Of a stretch of 64,000 nucleotides of DNA, positions 17,106 to 30,256 are shown piece after piece. The notes beneath the pieces were generated by a model. The model saw only the letters and a program-made list of their open reading frames with translations. It did not search any database and was not told the DNA's origin. Every line of letters begins with the position of its first letter. The stretch's first letter is position 1. The translations under genes were made by a program, and so were the position numbers. The stretch is from Planifilum fimeticola (GTDB lineage: Bacteria; Bacillota; Bacilli; Thermoactinomycetales; DSM-44946): contig NZ_PVNE01000005.1 in NCBI RefSeq assembly GCF_003001905.1, positions 1 through 64,000 of the forward strand. Reading direction: 5' to 3'.

Positions 17106-17172
17106 TTATTCTTCGACAATGTAGCGCCTTGAAGGGAAGAAGCGGACCTTAAAGCTGCTGTTGGAACTCCTC

Positions 17173-17763
17173 TCATCCCCTGCTCCGGTTCACCAATTCC
17201 TCCCGGCTCCCCGGTTTTTCCGCGGGGATTCCCGCGCGGCATAGGGGGCATTCCCCGGGGGCATAGCTCTTGATGTCCAGGCGGAGAAGGGAGCGGTACG
17301 GCACGGCGAAGGGGGAAACGCCGCCGCTCCGGTCGACGATGGAACCGACGCCGACCACCCGGCCGCCGAGGGATTCGACGAGGTCGATCACTTCCCGGAC
17401 CGATCCCCCCGTGGTGACCACGTCTTCGATCACCAGGACGCGTTCTCCTTCGCCGATGGAAAATCCGCGGCGCAGCTGCATCACCCCGTCCTTCCGCTCG
17501 GCAAACAGACAACGGACGCCGAGGGACCGGGCCGTCTCATGGGCGATGATCACGCCGCCCAGGGCGGGACCGATCACCGCCTCCACCCGCTCTTCCCGGA
17601 ACAGGCCGGCCAGGGCCCGGCCCGCCTGCTCCGCCTCCCTCGGGTACTGAAGCAGCCGGGCGCACTGCATGTACTGTCCGCTGTGACGGCCGGAGGACAG
17701 GTGGAAATGGCCCTCCGAAAGCACTCCGGTCCTGCGGATCGCCTCTTCAACATTCCAGTCCAC
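17173..17763 (-). CDS. pyrE: orotate phosphoribosyltransferase
   Basis: Transfers the phosphoribosyl group of PRPP to orotate to give OMP, step five of UMP synthesis. The PRPP motif VLVIEDVVTTGGS and the GPALGGVIIAHETARSLG region are clear. GHFHLSSGRHSGQYMQC near the N-terminus marks the short Thermus/archaeal-like branch rather than the B. subtilis form. I choose the GTG start because GGGGAGGG lies seven bases before it; the frame extends to an ATG at 17799 without a site. The chosen start overlaps pyrF by 17 bases. C-terminal Cys pair (CPLC) is unusual for metabolic PyrE but common in this branch. Confidence 0.93.
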   Translation of the reverse strand: MDWNVEEAIRRTGVLSEGHFHLSSGRHSGQYMQCARLLQYPREAEQAGRALAGLFREERVEAVIGPALGGVIIAHETARSLGVRCLFAERKDGVMQLRRGFSIGEGERVLVIEDVVTTGGSVREVIDLVESLGGRVVGVGSIVDRSGGVSPFAVPYRSLLRLDIKSYAPGECPLCRAGIPAEKPGSREELVNRSRG

Positions 17764-18474
17764 ATCGATCCCTCCCCGCGTTTTGTACGGCTCTAACAAT
17801 CGTCCGGTAGGCCGCCGCCGGGTCGGCGGCCCGTGTGATCGGCCGGCCGACGACGAGCAGGTCGGCTCCCCGGGCCACGGCCTCCTGCGGCGTCATGACC
17901 CGTTTCTGATCCTGCGTCGCCTCCCCACTCGGCCGAATGCCGGGAACCACCGCCAAAAAGTCGGGACCGCCTATCGCTTTGATCCCTTCCGCTTCCCAGC
18001 CGGAGCAGACCGCTCCGTCCATCCCGGATTCCCGGGCCATTCGGGCATAGCGGCGCACGCACGCCTCCACCGTTCCCGGAATGCCGATCTCTTCGTTCAG
18101 CACCCGCTGATCAAGACTGGTGAGCTGTGTGACCGCCAACAGCCGAAGGGCCGAGGCCCCGGACCGATCCCGGGCCTCCCGGGCGGCCTCCATCATCGCC
18201 CTCCCTCCGCAAGCGTGGAGGGTCAACAGATCCACCCCCAACCGGGCGACGGAATCCACCGCACCGGCCACCGTATTGGGAATGTCATGCAGCTTCAAAT
18301 CGAGAAAGACGCCGTATCCCCGCTCCTTCAACCGCTCCACCCAGCGGGGGCCGGAGGCGTAAAAGAGCTGCATGCCCACCTTGACGAAGGGATTTTCCTC
18401 CGCCTCCAGTCGGGACAAAAGGGCTTCCGCCTCCTCGGCCGTCGGAAAATCCAGGGCGATGACCACGCGGCAAT

Positions 18475-18478
<4 letters not shown>
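17747..18478 (-). CDS. pyrF: orotidine 5'-phosphate decarboxylase
   Basis: Decarboxylates OMP to UMP, the last step of the pathway. The 243-residue TIM-barrel opens [13 protein letters not shown] and carries the catalytic set [11 protein letters not shown] (Asp-Lys-x-x-Asp) near residues 60-70, with [16 protein letters not shown] as the phosphate loop. Length is normal. Its ATG overlaps the carB stop (ATGA), showing that no pyrK or pyrD gene separates them as in B. subtilis. Confidence 0.96.
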
Positions 18479-21694
<3,216 letters not shown>

Positions 21695-21702
<8 letters not shown>

Positions 21703-22786
21703 CGGTCTCCTCCTTCCGACGGCGGCGGTCCATCAGCTCCAGAAAGCGGTCGAACAGGAAGCCGGAATCCCGGGGGCCGGGGGCCGCCTCCGGATGGTAC
21801 TGTACGGAAAAGACGGGCAGCTCTCTGTGCCTAAGCCCCTCCACCGTTCCGTCGTTCAGGGCGATGTGGGTGATTTCAAGAGGGGTGCCCGCCACCGATT
21901 CCTTTTTCACCGCATATCCGTGGTTCTGCGAGGTGATCACGGTTCGGCCGCTCTCCAGGTCCTTCACCGGATGATTGCCGCCCCGGTGGCCGAACTTCAT
22001 CTTCTCCGTGTCGGCGCCGCAGGCCAGGGCCAGCACCTGGTGCCCCAGGCAAATGCCGAACAAGGGGTATCGCCCCAACAGTTTCGTCACGGTATCGATG
22101 GTCCGCGGAAGATTCTTGGGGTTTCCCGGCCCGTTGGACAGGAGCACGCCGTCGGGCCGGAGACGGTCTATCTCCTCCGACGGCGTGTCGTGGGGGACGA
22201 CCACCACGTCGCAGCCGCGGCGAACCAGCTCCCGGAGGATGCCGTATTTGACCCCCAAATCGACCAGCACGACCCGCTTTCCGAATCCGGGTGAAGTATA
22301 GGCGCTCCGGGTGCTCACCCGGGACACGGGATCGCGCAAAAGGGGCGTCCGCTCCAGCTTCTCCAGCATCCCGGACAAGGATTTCTCCCGGGTGGTCAAA
22401 AGCCCCTTCATCGTTCCTTGGTTGCGGATTTTCCGGGTCAACATGCGGGTATCGATTCCGGCGATGCCCACGATTCCGTGTTCCTTCAGCCACCCGGCCA
22501 GCGTCTGCTCACTCCGCCAGTGGCTGGGAAATTCGGCGTAATCCCGCACGACGAAACCGTGAACGAAGGGACGAAACGCCTCTCCCTCGTCCCGGTTCAA
22601 CCCGACATTTCCGATCAAAGGGTACGTCATGGCGACAATCTGCCCGCAGTAGGAGGGGTCGGTCAGCACCTCCTGGTACCCGGTCATCCCGGTGTTGAAG
22701 ACGACCTCCCCGACGACTTCCCCTTCGGCTCCGAAGGACTCTCCCTCAAACAGCGTTCCGTCCTCCAACAACAAACGGCCCCGCAT
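21695..22786 (-). CDS. carA: carbamoyl-phosphate synthase small subunit
   Basis: Glutaminase subunit that feeds ammonia to CarB. The 363-residue protein has the N-terminal CPSase domain ([20 protein letters not shown]) and a class I amidotransferase domain with nucleophile [10 protein letters not shown] and the His-Glu of [11 protein letters not shown] start at the ATG before RGRLLLEDG, preceded by AAAGGAGG with 8-base spacing. The frame extends 35 codons upstream into pyrC without a better site. Gap to the pyrC stop is 23 bases. Confidence 0.96.
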
Positions 22787-22809
22787 CGCAATAGCCTCCT
22801 TTTCCTCGA

Positions 22810-24105
22810 TCATCTCGGCTCCAACCCCAGACCGTCCCAGACTGCCCGGCCCGCCACCAGGGTGAGAACCGGCCAGCCCTTGACCCGCCATCCGGCGAAG
22901 GGGGTGTTTCGACCCTTGGAGAGAAACGCCTCCGGATCGATTATTCGCTCCTCTTCCAGGTCGATCACCGTCAGATCTGCGTCACTCCCCACGGTCAGCC
23001 CTCCCCAGGGGAGGCCGAACAACCGGGCCGGGCGGCGGGTCAACAGATCCGCCAGCCGCCCCAGGGAAAGCTCACCGGTCAGCACCAGATGCGTGTAGAG
23101 CAGGGGAAAAGCCGTTTCCAGACCGACGATGCCGAAGGGCGCCCGATCCATTCCCACCCCTTTTTCTTCCGGGGTGTGGGGAGCGTGATCGGTGGCGATC
23201 ACATCGATGGTTCCATCCTTCAGCCCTTCGATCAGGGCCGCTCGGTCGCGCCGGGAACGAAGGGGCGGATTCATCTTGTAATCGGGATCCGGTCCGGGGA
23301 TATCTTCTTCACACAGGAGCAGGTGATGGGGTGTCACTTCCGCGGTCACCTTCAGTCCGCGGCGCTTTGCCTCGCGCACCAGACGGACCGAATTGGCGTC
23401 GCTGATGTGACAAACGTGATAGTGGACCCCGGTGGCTTCCGCGAGGAGGATGTCCCGGGCGACATGGACCGATTCCGCTTCCCCCGGAATTCCCTTCAGT
23501 CCGTGCCGGGCCGCAAAGTCGCCGTCGTGAACGGAACCACCGGCGGCCAGGGAATCGTCTTCGCAATGGGCCACCAGCGGCAGGCCGAGAGAAGCGGCCA
23601 TCCGCATCGCGTCCCTCATCACCCGGCTGTCGTGGACGCCCACTCCATCATCGGAAACGGCGACGGCGCCCGCTTCCTTCAGGGCGGCCATGTCCGTCAG
23701 CTCCCGTCCGCGTTCGCCCCGGGTGATCGCTCCGATCGGAAGGACGCGCACCGAACCTTCCCGATCGGCCGTTTCCCGGATGCGACGGATCACCTCCGGA
23801 CTGTCCGCCACGGGACGAGTGTTGGGCATGCAGGCCACCGTCGTAAAACCGCCGCGGGCCGCCGCCCGGGTTCCCGTCGCGATCGTCTCCTTCCATTCAA
23901 ATCCGGGCTCCCGAAGGTGGACGTGCAGGTCGATCAGTCCGGGCAGGACCAGTCGACCCCCGAGATCGATCACTTCGCTCCCGGATCGGGGGAGGACGCT
24001 GCCCATCGCCGCGATTTTGCCGCCTTCCACCCGGATGTCCGCATCAGCGAGATCTCCCGTGGCGGGATCCAGAATGCGTCCGTTTTTGAGGAGCAGCGCT
24101 TTCAT
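22810..24105 (-). CDS. pyrC: dihydroorotase
   Basis: Cyclises N-carbamoyl-aspartate to dihydroorotate. This is the 431-residue class I form. The first metal ligands lie in DLHVHLREPG, then the conserved ARGGFTTVACMPNTRPV. Further metal histidines are in LVAHCEDDSL and HYHVCHISDANS, and the catalytic Asp in ATDHAPHTPEEK. The ATG follows AAGGAGGAGAG and overlaps the pyrB stop (ATGA). It may associate with PyrB as class I enzymes often do. Confidence 0.96.
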   Translation of the reverse strand: MKALLLKNGRILDPATGDLADADIRVEGGKIAAMGSVLPRSGSEVIDLGGRLVLPGLIDLHVHLREPGFEWKETIATGTRAAARGGFTTVACMPNTRPVADSPEVIRRIRETADREGSVRVLPIGAITRGERGRELTDMAALKEAGAVAVSDDGVGVHDSRVMRDAMRMAASLGLPLVAHCEDDSLAAGGSVHDGDFAARHGLKGIPGEAESVHVARDILLAEATGVHYHVCHISDANSVRLVREAKRRGLKVTAEVTPHHLLLCEEDIPGPDPDYKMNPPLRSRRDRAALIEGLKDGTIDVIATDHAPHTPEEKGVGMDRAPFGIVGLETAFPLLYTHLVLTGELSLGRLADLLTRRPARLFGLPWGGLTVGSDADLTVIDLEEERIIDPEAFLSKGRNTPFAGWRVKGWPVLTLVAGRAVWDGLGLEPR

Positions 24106-25031
24106 CCCCTCTCTCCTCCTTCCATCGCCCATTCCAGTACGGCCATCCGCACCGGCACGCCGCAGGCCATCTGCTCGAAGATTTTGGAACGGGGATGTTC
24201 GACCAGCTCATCGGCGATCTCCACTCCCCGGTTGACCGGACCCGGGTGCATAATGACCGCGTGGGGGCTCATGCGGGCAAACCGTTCCACCGTCAATCCG
24301 TAGGCCCTGTGGTACTCTTCCGCCGACGAAAACAGCGCTTCCCGGTGCCGTTCCAGCTGAACCCGGAGCATCATCACCGCGTCCGCCTGACGAATCGCTT
24401 CCTCCAGCGGGACGTACGGAGCGTACTCCTCCAGCTCCGGCGCCCGCATCGATTCCGGCCCGCTCAGAATCACCCGGGCGCCGAACGTTTTCAGGGACCA
24501 CAGGTTGGAGCGGACCACCCGGCTGTGCCGGAGATCGCCGATCATCGCCACAGTGAGCCCCTTCACCTCTCCGAAGTGCTTCTGCAGGGTGTACAAATCG
24601 AGAAGGGCTTGCGTCGGATGGGCCGTGCACCCCTCCCCGGCGTTTACCAGGCGGATGTCCCGGATGCGACGGGCCAGTTCCCCGAGGATGTCGGGGGCGC
24701 CGCGTCTGATCACGGCCACATCGACGCCGAGGGCTTCCAGGGTGCGCAGGGTGTCCAGGAGGGATTCCCCTTTCACGGTACTGGAGGTCCCTTCCTCAAA
24801 CCGGAGCACCTCCATCCCGAGTCGCCTCTCCGCCACTTCAAAGGAGAACCGCGTCCGGGTGCTGGGTTCGAAAAACAGGTTGGCGGCAAACCGGCCGCGG
24901 AAGGGACTTTCCTCCGCTTCTCCCTTCCCCTCCCAGTACCGGGCCCGCTCGAGCAGGTGGTCGATCTCCTCCCGGCTCAGATCCTTCGTGTCGATCAGGT
25001 GATGCAAGCGCCTCGTCTGTGCAAACACCAT
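24102..25031 (-). CDS. pyrB: aspartate carbamoyltransferase catalytic subunit
   Basis: Joins carbamoyl phosphate to aspartate. The 309-residue protein has the carbamoyl-phosphate loop FEPSTRTRFSFE near residue 53, the GEGCTAHPTQALLD motif near 132 and the aspartate-domain HPGPVNRGVEI near 263. There is no pyrI regulatory gene, as usual in Bacillota. AAAAGGAGGAGG precedes the ATG. The third PyrR attenuator lies in the 151 bases before it, so its transcription responds to UMP independently of pyrP. Confidence 0.97.
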   Translation of the reverse strand: MVFAQTRRLHHLIDTKDLSREEIDHLLERARYWEGKGEAEESPFRGRFAANLFFEPSTRTRFSFEVAERRLGMEVLRFEEGTSSTVKGESLLDTLRTLEALGVDVAVIRRGAPDILGELARRIRDIRLVNAGEGCTAHPTQALLDLYTLQKHFGEVKGLTVAMIGDLRHSRVVRSNLWSLKTFGARVILSGPESMRAPELEEYAPYVPLEEAIRQADAVMMLRVQLERHREALFSSAEEYHRAYGLTVERFARMSPHAVIMHPGPVNRGVEIADELVEHPRSKIFEQMACGVPVRMAVLEWAMEGGERG

Positions 25032-25182
25032 CCGAACCCCTCCTCCTTTTGTTCAAAAAAAGCTCCCTCCGCAGGCGCGGAAGGAGCGAATGCGGTGCGA
25101 CAACGCGATCGCACCGGAAGCGTTTGCCCCTTTCCGGCCTCACGGGACCGGATTAAAGGATGCATGGTCTCGTATATGCGTT
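25032..25182 (-). promoter_or_regulatory. PyrR-dependent attenuator, pyrP-pyrB intergenic
   Basis: The minus strand carries GGTCCCGTGAGGCC (25149-25136), matching the PyrR-binding loop consensus ARUCCNGNGAGGYU except the first base. A terminator stem (25087-25062) with a run of seven T (25061-25055) follows just before the pyrB ribosome binding site. UMP-bound PyrR should stabilise the anti-antiterminator and stop transcription. Confidence 0.88.
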
Positions 25183-26556
25183 TTATCCCGATTTTCCGAC
25201 CGTCTGCGCAAACGCCGGAGCCTGTTCCCGCTGGGATTTGGGGAGGACCAGGTTGAGCAGAATGCCGACGATGGTCGCCAGGGCCATCCCCTCCACCTCG
25301 AGATGAATCCCCGCAAATTTCAGGGCGGCCCCGCCCACTCCGATCACCAGAACGACAGAGGCGATCACCAGATTGCGGCGGTCGCTGAAATCCACCTTGT
25401 CGTCCACCAGCATGCGCAACCCCGCCGAGGCGATGATTCCGAACAGGAGGATGGACACGCCTCCCATCACGGCGGGCGGAATCGTGGAAATCAGGGCCGA
25501 GAGCTTGCCGATGAAGGCGAAGCTGCAGGCGAGGAGGGCCGCACCGCCGATCACGTACACGCTGAAGATGCGGGTGATCGCCATCACGCCGATGTTCTCC
25601 CCGTAGGTGGTGTTGGGCGGACCTCCGAACAGAGCAGCGATGGATGTGGCCAGCCCGTCGCCGAGGAGGGAGCGGTGGAGACCCGGATCCTTGGCGAGAT
25701 CCCGATTCATGATGCCGCTGGTCACCATCAGGTGGCCGATGTGTTCCGCCAGGGTCACGAGGGCGACCGGAACGATGACCAAAGCCGCTTTCCAGGAAAG
25801 GATCGGGGTGTCAAAGGAGGGCAGGGCAAACCAATCCGCTTCCTTCACCGGCGTAAAGTCCACCAATCCGGCCGCAGCCGCCACCCCGTATCCTCCGACG
25901 ATTCCGATCAACACCGGAATCAGGTTCAAAAAGCCCCGGAAAAAGATGCTGGCGATGATGGCGATGGCCAAAGTGGCCAAGGCGACGGAGAAATGTTTCA
26001 GGGAGTAAACCTTCAGGGTGACCGTTCCCGCCTCCGTATCCACGTTTTCCACGGTACCGGGCAGGGAGTGGAACCCTTCCACGGTTTTCGGCAATTCCCG
26101 GGTCACCTGCTCCGTGCTGGCCATGTCGACGGCCACCCCGGCCAGGGCGAGACCGATCACGATCACCACTGATCCGATCACCACCGGCGGCAGCAGATGA
26201 TGGAGCCAATCCACACCGAACCGGTAGATCAAGAGCGCGACCACGCCGTAGACCAGCCCGGCCAGAAAACAGCCGAACAGCGCGGCGCCCGTTCCTTCCG
26301 TCTGGGACACGGTAATGATCGGTACGATGAAAGCGAAGGACGAACCCAGGTAGGCGGGAATCTTTCCCCGGGTCACGATCAGGTACGTCAGGGTGCCGAT
26401 ACCGCTGGAAAGAAGCGCCACCGCCGGGTTGAGCCCGGTCAGGACGGGAACCAGAATCGTGGCGCCAAACATCGCAAAAAGGTGCTGCAAGCTGAGCGCC
26501 AGCCACTGAAGCGGCCTCGGCCGCTCGCGGACATCCATCACGATGGACTTGTTCAT
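25183..26556 (-). CDS. pyrP: uracil permease (NCS2 family)
   Basis: A 457-residue uracil-proton symporter with about 14 hydrophobic segments. Seen: QHLFAMFGATILVPVLTGLNP near residue 28, the substrate-site helices VALVTLAEHIGHLM and PNTTYGENIGVMAITR. These match UraA/PyrP. It takes up exogenous uracil for salvage. AGGAGGCGA lies 8 bases before the ATG. It sits between two PyrR attenuators, so import is shut off when UMP is plentiful. Confidence 0.95.
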   Translation of the reverse strand: MNKSIVMDVRERPRPLQWLALSLQHLFAMFGATILVPVLTGLNPAVALLSSGIGTLTYLIVTRGKIPAYLGSSFAFIVPIITVSQTEGTGAALFGCFLAGLVYGVVALLIYRFGVDWLHHLLPPVVIGSVVIVIGLALAGVAVDMASTEQVTRELPKTVEGFHSLPGTVENVDTEAGTVTLKVYSLKHFSVALATLAIAIIASIFFRGFLNLIPVLIGIVGGYGVAAAAGLVDFTPVKEADWFALPSFDTPILSWKAALVIVPVALVTLAEHIGHLMVTSGIMNRDLAKDPGLHRSLLGDGLATSIAALFGGPPNTTYGENIGVMAITRIFSVYVIGGAALLACSFAFIGKLSALISTIPPAVMGGVSILLFGIIASAGLRMLVDDKVDFSDRRNLVIASVVLVIGVGGAALKFAGIHLEVEGMALATIVGILLNLVLPKSQREQAPAFAQTVGKSG

Positions 26557-26654
26557 GCAAATCGCCTCCTGTCATGAAAAAACCTCTTTGCCGGCCGGCA
26601 AAGAGGTCGCAGCACACCCATCAGCGCCTCCCTTGCCGGCCTCACGGGACCGCC
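26557..26654 (-). promoter_or_regulatory. PyrR-dependent attenuator, pyrR-pyrP intergenic
   Basis: The PyrR-binding loop GGTCCCGTGAGGCC (26651-26638) begins four bases after the pyrR stop. A terminator follows whose stem is a perfect 13+13 palindrome (26607-26582) ending in a T run (26581-26576), immediately before the pyrP ribosome binding site. Confidence 0.9.
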
Positions 26655-27338
<684 letters not shown>

Positions 27339-27343
27339 AAGGG

Positions 27344-27372
27344 ATTATCTCCGAGATTTGGTGCATTGTCAA
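27344..27372 (-). promoter_or_regulatory. sigma-A promoter of the pyr operon
   Basis: TTGACA (27372-27367), a 17-bp spacer and GATAAT (27349-27344). It lies between the rluD-like stop and the PyrR leader. Confidence 0.88.
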
Positions 27373-27393
27373 GAAAGAATTTTATCCAATCCT

Positions 27394-28329
27394 TTACAGG
27401 GACTCGGCCCGCAGTTGGGCCAAAAGCCGCTCCATGTCCTGGGGCAGTTCCGCTTCCAGACGAATCCGCTCGCCCGTCCGGGGGTGTTCAAAGCCGAGGA
27501 CCCGGGCGTGAAGGGCCTGTCCCCGAATCGGATAGCGGCACTTTTTCGGACCGTAGACGAGATCCCCGATGAGCGGATGGCCGATATATTGCATGTGCAC
27601 TCGAATCTGGTGGGTTCGCCCGGTCTCGAGGCGGCATTCGATCAGGGTGGCATCCCGGAATCGTTCCCGGACCACAAAGTGGGTCACTGCCCGCTTCCCC
27701 GTCCGGTGCACCACTGCCATGCGTTGCCGATGGTGGGGGTCCCGTCCGATCGGCGCGTCCACCGTTCCCCGATCGTGCGGAATTTCGTGGTGAACCACGG
27801 CAGTGTATACCCGCTCCACCCGATGCGCCTTCAATTGGGCGGCGAGCGCCTGGTGCGCCTCGTCGTTTTTCGCGGCCATGATCAGACCGGAGGTGTCTTT
27901 GTCGATCCGATGCACGATCCCCGGGCGGATCACCCCGCCAATGCCGGACAAGTCCTTGCAGTGGGCCAGCAGGGCATTCACCAGCGTCCCGCGGGGGTTG
28001 CCCGGTGCGGGATGGACCACCATGCCCCGCGGCTTGTTGACCACGATGACATCCTGATCTTCGTAGCGGATGTCCAGGGGAATCGCTTCCGGTTCAATAT
28101 GTATCTCTTCCACCGGGGGAACGGATAGAGCCACCGTCTCCCCTTCCTTCAACCGGTAGTTGACCTTGACCTCACGTCCGTTCACCCGGACGCGACCGGC
28201 GCGGATCCAAGCCTGGACCATCATCCGGGACCAGGTCACTCCGTCGAGGGAAACCAACCATTTGTCGATCCGCTGACCGTTTCCCCCTTCATCCACTACC
28301 CAATTTCGCCATTCTTCCCCTTCCGTCAA
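27394..28329 (-). CDS. RluA-family 23S rRNA pseudouridine synthase
   Basis: A 311-residue RNA-modifying enzyme of the RluD/YlyB type. An S4 domain (about residues 18-75, RIDKWLVSLDGVTWSRMMVQ) is followed by the catalytic domain with HRIDKDTSGLIMAAK (catalytic Asp) and GRTHQIRVHMQYIGHPL. The start is TTG, preceded by GAGGGACGG, and overlaps the lspA stop. The lspA-ylyB-pyrR order is the same as in Bacillus, which supports orthology to ylyB. Confidence 0.93.
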   Translation of the reverse strand: MTEGEEWRNWVVDEGGNGQRIDKWLVSLDGVTWSRMMVQAWIRAGRVRVNGREVKVNYRLKEGETVALSVPPVEEIHIEPEAIPLDIRYEDQDVIVVNKPRGMVVHPAPGNPRGTLVNALLAHCKDLSGIGGVIRPGIVHRIDKDTSGLIMAAKNDEAHQALAAQLKAHRVERVYTAVVHHEIPHDRGTVDAPIGRDPHHRQRMAVVHRTGKRAVTHFVVRERFRDATLIECRLETGRTHQIRVHMQYIGHPLIGDLVYGPKKCRYPIRGQALHARVLGFEHPRTGERIRLEAELPQDMERLLAQLRAESL

Positions 28330-28808
28330 CGTCCGTCCCTCACTTCGGAAAATCGATTGCCGGTTTCCTTGGCCGGGTTTTTAATCATGTCGAGAATAAA
28401 CAGGGCCACGCCGATGACGATCGCCGAATCGGCCACGTTGAAAATCGGATAATTGATCAGTTGAAAATCCAGAAAGTCCACCACTTCTCCCATCCGTATC
28501 CTGTCGATCAGATTGCCGACGGCCCCGCCGAGGATCAGGGAAAAGGACCAGGAAGCTAAGGGGCGCGCCCGACGGAAAACCCACAAATAATAGATGAGGA
28601 CCGCCACCACGATTAACGTGACAGGGATGAAAAACCATTGCTGATTTTGCAAAATCCCGAAAGCGGCCCCTCGATTTCGATGCGATGTAATGTAAAAAAT
28701 CCCGTCCACCACGGGAATCGATTCATAGAGCTTCATCCGGTCCAGAACCAGCCATTTTGTCACCTGATCGAGCAGGAGAACCGCCAGAGAAATCCCGTAA
28801 TACCTCAA
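28326..28808 (-). CDS. lspA: lipoprotein signal peptidase (signal peptidase II)
   Basis: A 160-residue, four-helix membrane aspartyl protease that removes signal peptides from prolipoproteins after lipid attachment. The two catalytic aspartates lie in GNLIDRIRMG and FNVADSAIV. The start is a TTG giving MRYYGISLAVLLLDQ, 9 bases after GGGGAGG. The frame extends to a GTG at 28829 that overlaps that site and lacks its own. First gene of a short operon with the rluD-like gene. Confidence 0.95.
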   Translation of the reverse strand: MRYYGISLAVLLLDQVTKWLVLDRMKLYESIPVVDGIFYITSHRNRGAAFGILQNQQWFFIPVTLIVVAVLIYYLWVFRRARPLASWSFSLILGGAVGNLIDRIRMGEVVDFLDFQLINYPIFNVADSAIVIGVALFILDMIKNPAKETGNRFSEVRDGR

Positions 28809-28859
28809 AGTTGATTGCCTCCCCGCCACCTTCGCGTAAACTGCCTCACGCTCCCTTAA

Positions 28860-28889
28860 ATTTTAGCACAGGCGTCCCTCGGGGAACAA
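28860..28889 (-). promoter_or_regulatory. extended -10 promoter for lspA
   Basis: TTGTTC (28889-28884), 18-bp spacer, then TAAAAT (28865-28860) preceded by TG. About 50 bases before the lspA start. Confidence 0.6.
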
Positions 28890-29019
28890 CAGTTGACGGG
28901 AAGCGCCCCGGGCGCATCCGTCAGCCCTTTGCATTTTTGAAGTGGGATCGTCCGAAACAAGGGGGGTGCCGCCGAAGCGCCCCGGCGGTGAAGCCTCGGC
29001 CTTCGCACACCCCGTCCCT

Positions 29020-29733
29020 CTAGATCCGGTCCCAGCCCTCATCCTCTTTTTCCGCTTCGTTTTCGACCGCCCGATCATGGGCACGATTTCGGGTGATTTC
29101 CGGAAGGGGTTGGCTGCTGCGGCCCGTCAGATCCGAGACGGCCACCGCCTCCAGATCGTCCACGTATCCCCGCCTCTCATCCGGGTCGACGGTAAGCCGA
29201 TTGTAGTCTCTCCCCTCCGGATACATGTCCGGGGGATTGGAGGTCCCATACCTCTCCACATCCTGCCAGGCGTCTTCGGCATCGTACATGGTGCGGTCCA
29301 GGCCGTCGTAACTGTGTTCTCCGAAGGGCGGATGGATCACCTTTTCCTCCGCCGGCCTTCTTCCCGAAACCGTCCGCTCCGGCTCATGCTCCACGCAATA
29401 GGCCGTCTCGGGCACCGCTTCCAGCCGTTCGACGGGGATTTCACGGCCGCACACCGCACAGATTCCGTATTCCCCTCTCTCCATTCGGTCCAGCGCCTGA
29501 TGGATTTCCTTGAGCCGGTCTTCGTCCTCCGCGTTCAGGGCCAGATCCTTCCCCCGCTCGTACAGCTCCGTTCCGATGTCTCCGGGGTGGTTGTCGTAGC
29601 CGGACAGCTCCCCGATCGAATCGTTCATGCCTTGTTCCAGGCCGTAATTTCGGTTTTTCTTCAGCCGTTTTTCCAGGTGACGCTTTTCTTCAAGCAGCTG
29701 CTCCCGCAACTTCAACATCTGCTCTTCCGTCAT
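29020..29733 (-). CDS. yteA: YteA-family TraR/DksA-type zinc finger protein
   Basis: A 237-residue protein of the Bacillales YteA family, seen in spore formers. The N-terminus is a coiled coil (EEQMLKLREQLLEEKRHLEKR), then DNHPGDIGTELYERGKDLAL, typical of DksA-like proteins. The zinc finger CAVC, 17 residues, then CVEH lies near residues 95-118; one ligand is His rather than Cys. The C-terminal half is acidic and tyrosine-rich (HSYDGLDRTMYDAEDAWQDV). I start at the ATG after AAGGAGGAG. It follows the DUF5665 gene by 19 bases. Function is not established. Confidence 0.88.
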   Translation of the reverse strand: MTEEQMLKLREQLLEEKRHLEKRLKKNRNYGLEQGMNDSIGELSGYDNHPGDIGTELYERGKDLALNAEDEDRLKEIHQALDRMERGEYGICAVCGREIPVERLEAVPETAYCVEHEPERTVSGRRPAEEKVIHPPFGEHSYDGLDRTMYDAEDAWQDVERYGTSNPPDMYPEGRDYNRLTVDPDERRGYVDDLEAVAVSDLTGRSSQPLPEITRNRAHDRAVENEAEKEDEGWDRI

Positions 29734-29752
29734 CCATCGCTCCTCCTTCTGG

Positions 29753-30076
29753 TCAATATTGGATTCCGTCCAATTCCAGCTGGGCTTGCACAATCTTGAC
29801 GATTTCCGCGATGAAATCCCCGATGATGGGAAGGTTGAGCGCCCCCAGCTTCTGCAATCCGTAGATGATTGTTGCCGTAAACAGGGTGACCCCGATGGCG
29901 ATACCCACCCCCCGGGCGATGCCGGCGACGATGTTGATCAAAATCAATCGCCTGGGGCGATTTAACAGCTGAATATATTCGGCGATTTCACCCATCTCCA
30001 TCTGGCGGGCAATCCGCTTCAGCCGCTCATCGATTCGGCGCAACCTCTCTTCCAGTTCCTTTTCGTCGCCGCTCAT
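29753..30076 (-). CDS. DUF5665 membrane protein
   Basis: A 107-residue protein. A charged amphipathic helix (EKELEERLRRIDERLKRIAR) is followed by EMGEIAEYIQLLNRPRRLI, then a long hydrophobic stretch (about residues 46-72) rich in Gly and Ile, and a short C-terminal helix. This matches the DUF5665 family of Bacillota, function unknown. GGGGGGAAAT precedes the ATG. It lies between ileS and yteA and is probably transcribed with yteA. Confidence 0.85.
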   Translation of the reverse strand: MSGDEKELEERLRRIDERLKRIARQMEMGEIAEYIQLLNRPRRLILINIVAGIARGVGIAIGVTLFTATIIYGLQKLGALNLPIIGDFIAEIVKIVQAQLELDGIQY

Positions 30077-30215
30077 TCCGATTTCCCCCCAACGAATTCT
30101 TCCTTAGATTACCCCTTTCCCACGGGTTTTTTCCGCCAGAAAATCACCGCCAAAAAATGTCCGCTCCTTTGTACCTGGGCATGAGCCCCGCGGAATCGCC
30201 CGTCGGCTCCGCTAT

Positions 30216-30247
30216 AAAACAAAAACCCCCTTCCATGGGAAGGGGGT
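30216..30247 (-). terminator. terminator of ileS
   Basis: A perfect 10-bp stem (ACCCCCTTCC with GGAAGGGGGT) around a 3-base loop is followed on the minus strand by TTTTGTTTT. It lies 10 bases past the ileS stop. Confidence 0.9.
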
Positions 30248-30256
30248 GATGCCGCT

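Noticed and set aside
28908-29012. GC-rich palindromes (GCGCCCCGGGCGC-like, CCGCCG/CGGCGG) after yteA as a terminator
   Set aside because: No T-tract follows on the minus strand and stems are short; not strong enough to list.
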